Positions 63,907 through 64,000 of a stretch of DNA of 64,000 bases are shown one piece after another. The notes under the pieces are model-generated. The model did no database searches and was not told the DNA's origin. It was given only the letters and a program-made list of their open reading frames with translations. A program made the position numbers and the translations under genes. The DNA is from Actinoplanes xinjiangensis (lineage in GTDB: Bacteria; Actinomycetota; Actinomycetes; Mycobacteriales; Micromonosporaceae): assembly GCF_003148685.1 (NCBI RefSeq), contig NZ_QGGR01000027.1, positions 56,979-120,978 on the forward strand. The letters run 5' to 3'. How positions within the stretch are numbered: the stretch's first letter is position 1; every line of letters begins with the position of its first letter.

Positions 63907-64000
63907 AGGCCGTGTCCTGCCGATCACCGAAGCCAGATAACAGCTGCGATGAGCAGCAAGGATGATCGGTAGATGGCGGCGCGTTTGGCGTAGCGGGTGG
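63907..64000. mobile_element. End of an IS5-like insertion sequence, cut by the window
   Basis: The transposase 3' end enters from the right. The junction is placed near 63907 (cTTA|ggccgtgtcctgccg) because repeats and other sequence lie to the left; the terminal repeat cannot be confirmed without the other end. Confidence 0.55.
63924..64000 (-). CDS. IS5-family transposase, C-terminal end (partial)
   Basis: Minus-strand frame TRYAKRAAIYRSSLLLIAAVIWLR then TGA. Residues (A)TRYAKRA-x-Y are the usual C-terminus of actinobacterial IS5-group transposases, after the DDE domain. The gene begins beyond the window, so intactness is unknown. Confidence 0.7.
   Translation of the reverse strand, partial: TRYAKRAAIYRSSLLLIAAVIWLR

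Noticed and set aside
63579..63972. Several overlapping ORFs with repeated peptides
   Set aside because: Products of the 53-base tandem repeat, which is not a multiple of three; reading frames shift at each copy.

Overview
The window is high-GC actinobacterial chromosome, most likely from a Micromonosporaceae member (Actinoplanes or a relative). I infer this from the GC-rich third codon positions, frequent GTG/TTG starts, a conservon-type operon, actinobacteria-restricted families (DUF742, SCO4848-like membrane protein, SepX/GlpR, Ruc/FmdB) and gene order. From about 28 kb to 63 kb the order closely follows the M. tuberculosis block Rv0991c-Rv1019 as I recall it (ruc, 5-FCL, galU, glp/moeA, rimJ-like, sepX/glpR ... 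pmt, rsmI, metG, tatD, rsmA, ispE ... pth, rplY, prs, glmU, tetR), with lineage-specific genes inserted.

Layout. 0-5 kb: conservon (nitrate-sensor-type kinase CvnA, roadblock CvnB, DUF742 CvnC, GTPase CvnD). 5.5-15.6 kb: nucleoside uptake and salvage, with adenosine deaminase, thymidine phosphorylase, a cytidine deaminase with an extra C-terminal domain, and a BMP-type ABC transporter; an RlmA-like rRNA methyltransferase and a DUF4272 protein sit inside. 15.7-19 kb: small membrane and hypothetical proteins, a YihY/BrkB protein, a 2'-5' RNA ligase-like protein and TrpS. 19-22.3 kb: galE-galK, a small acidic protein and a STAS-HATPase fusion. 22.3-27.2 kb: sulfate activation (cysN, cysD, cysQ) behind an exopolysaccharide glycosylphosphotransferase. 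27.3-31.6 kb: pth, rplY, prs, glmU, tRNA-Gln(TTG). 31.9-38.6 kb: TetR regulator, DUF4383, ABC-F ATPase, ispE, a 47-residue coupled ORF, rsmA, tatD. 38.7-46.7 kb: an unrecognised protein, a secreted PKD-like protein with TDPGT repeats, metG, a membrane protein ending in a 20-nt tandem repeat, rsmI, pmt. 47.1-55 kb is the most accessory stretch: a proline/threonine-rich membrane protein translationally coupled to a NodB deacetylase-GT2 synthase fusion, a GAF pseudo-histidine kinase, DUF2199, GNAT and DUF305 proteins, and a copper amine oxidase split over two genes. 55.3-59.6 kb: a near-perfect long palindrome, tRNA-Ala(CGC) and the sepX/glpR-GNAT-glp-galU operon. 59.6-64 kb: a GAF-GGDEF cyclase, 5-formyltetrahydrofolate cyclo-ligase, a CIRCE operator in front of a Ruc/FmdB protein, a 53-nt tandem repeat and the end of an IS5-like transposase cut by the window edge.

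How the genes work together. The BMP transporter imports nucleosides that Add, Cdd and DeoA break down; a terminator separates the transporter transcript from cdd-deoA. CysQ, CysD and CysN handle sulfate activation and PAP turnover. GalE, GalK and GalU supply UDP-sugars. GlmU supplies UDP-GlcNAc, plausibly feeding the GT2 synthase. Glp and SepX/GlpR form a cell-division pair. Items I would check first: the CIRCE-ruc unit, the split amine oxidase with a changed cofactor motif, the deacetylase-synthase pair, the pseudokinase, the 47-residue coupled ORF, and the long palindrome and tandem repeats that no gene explains.
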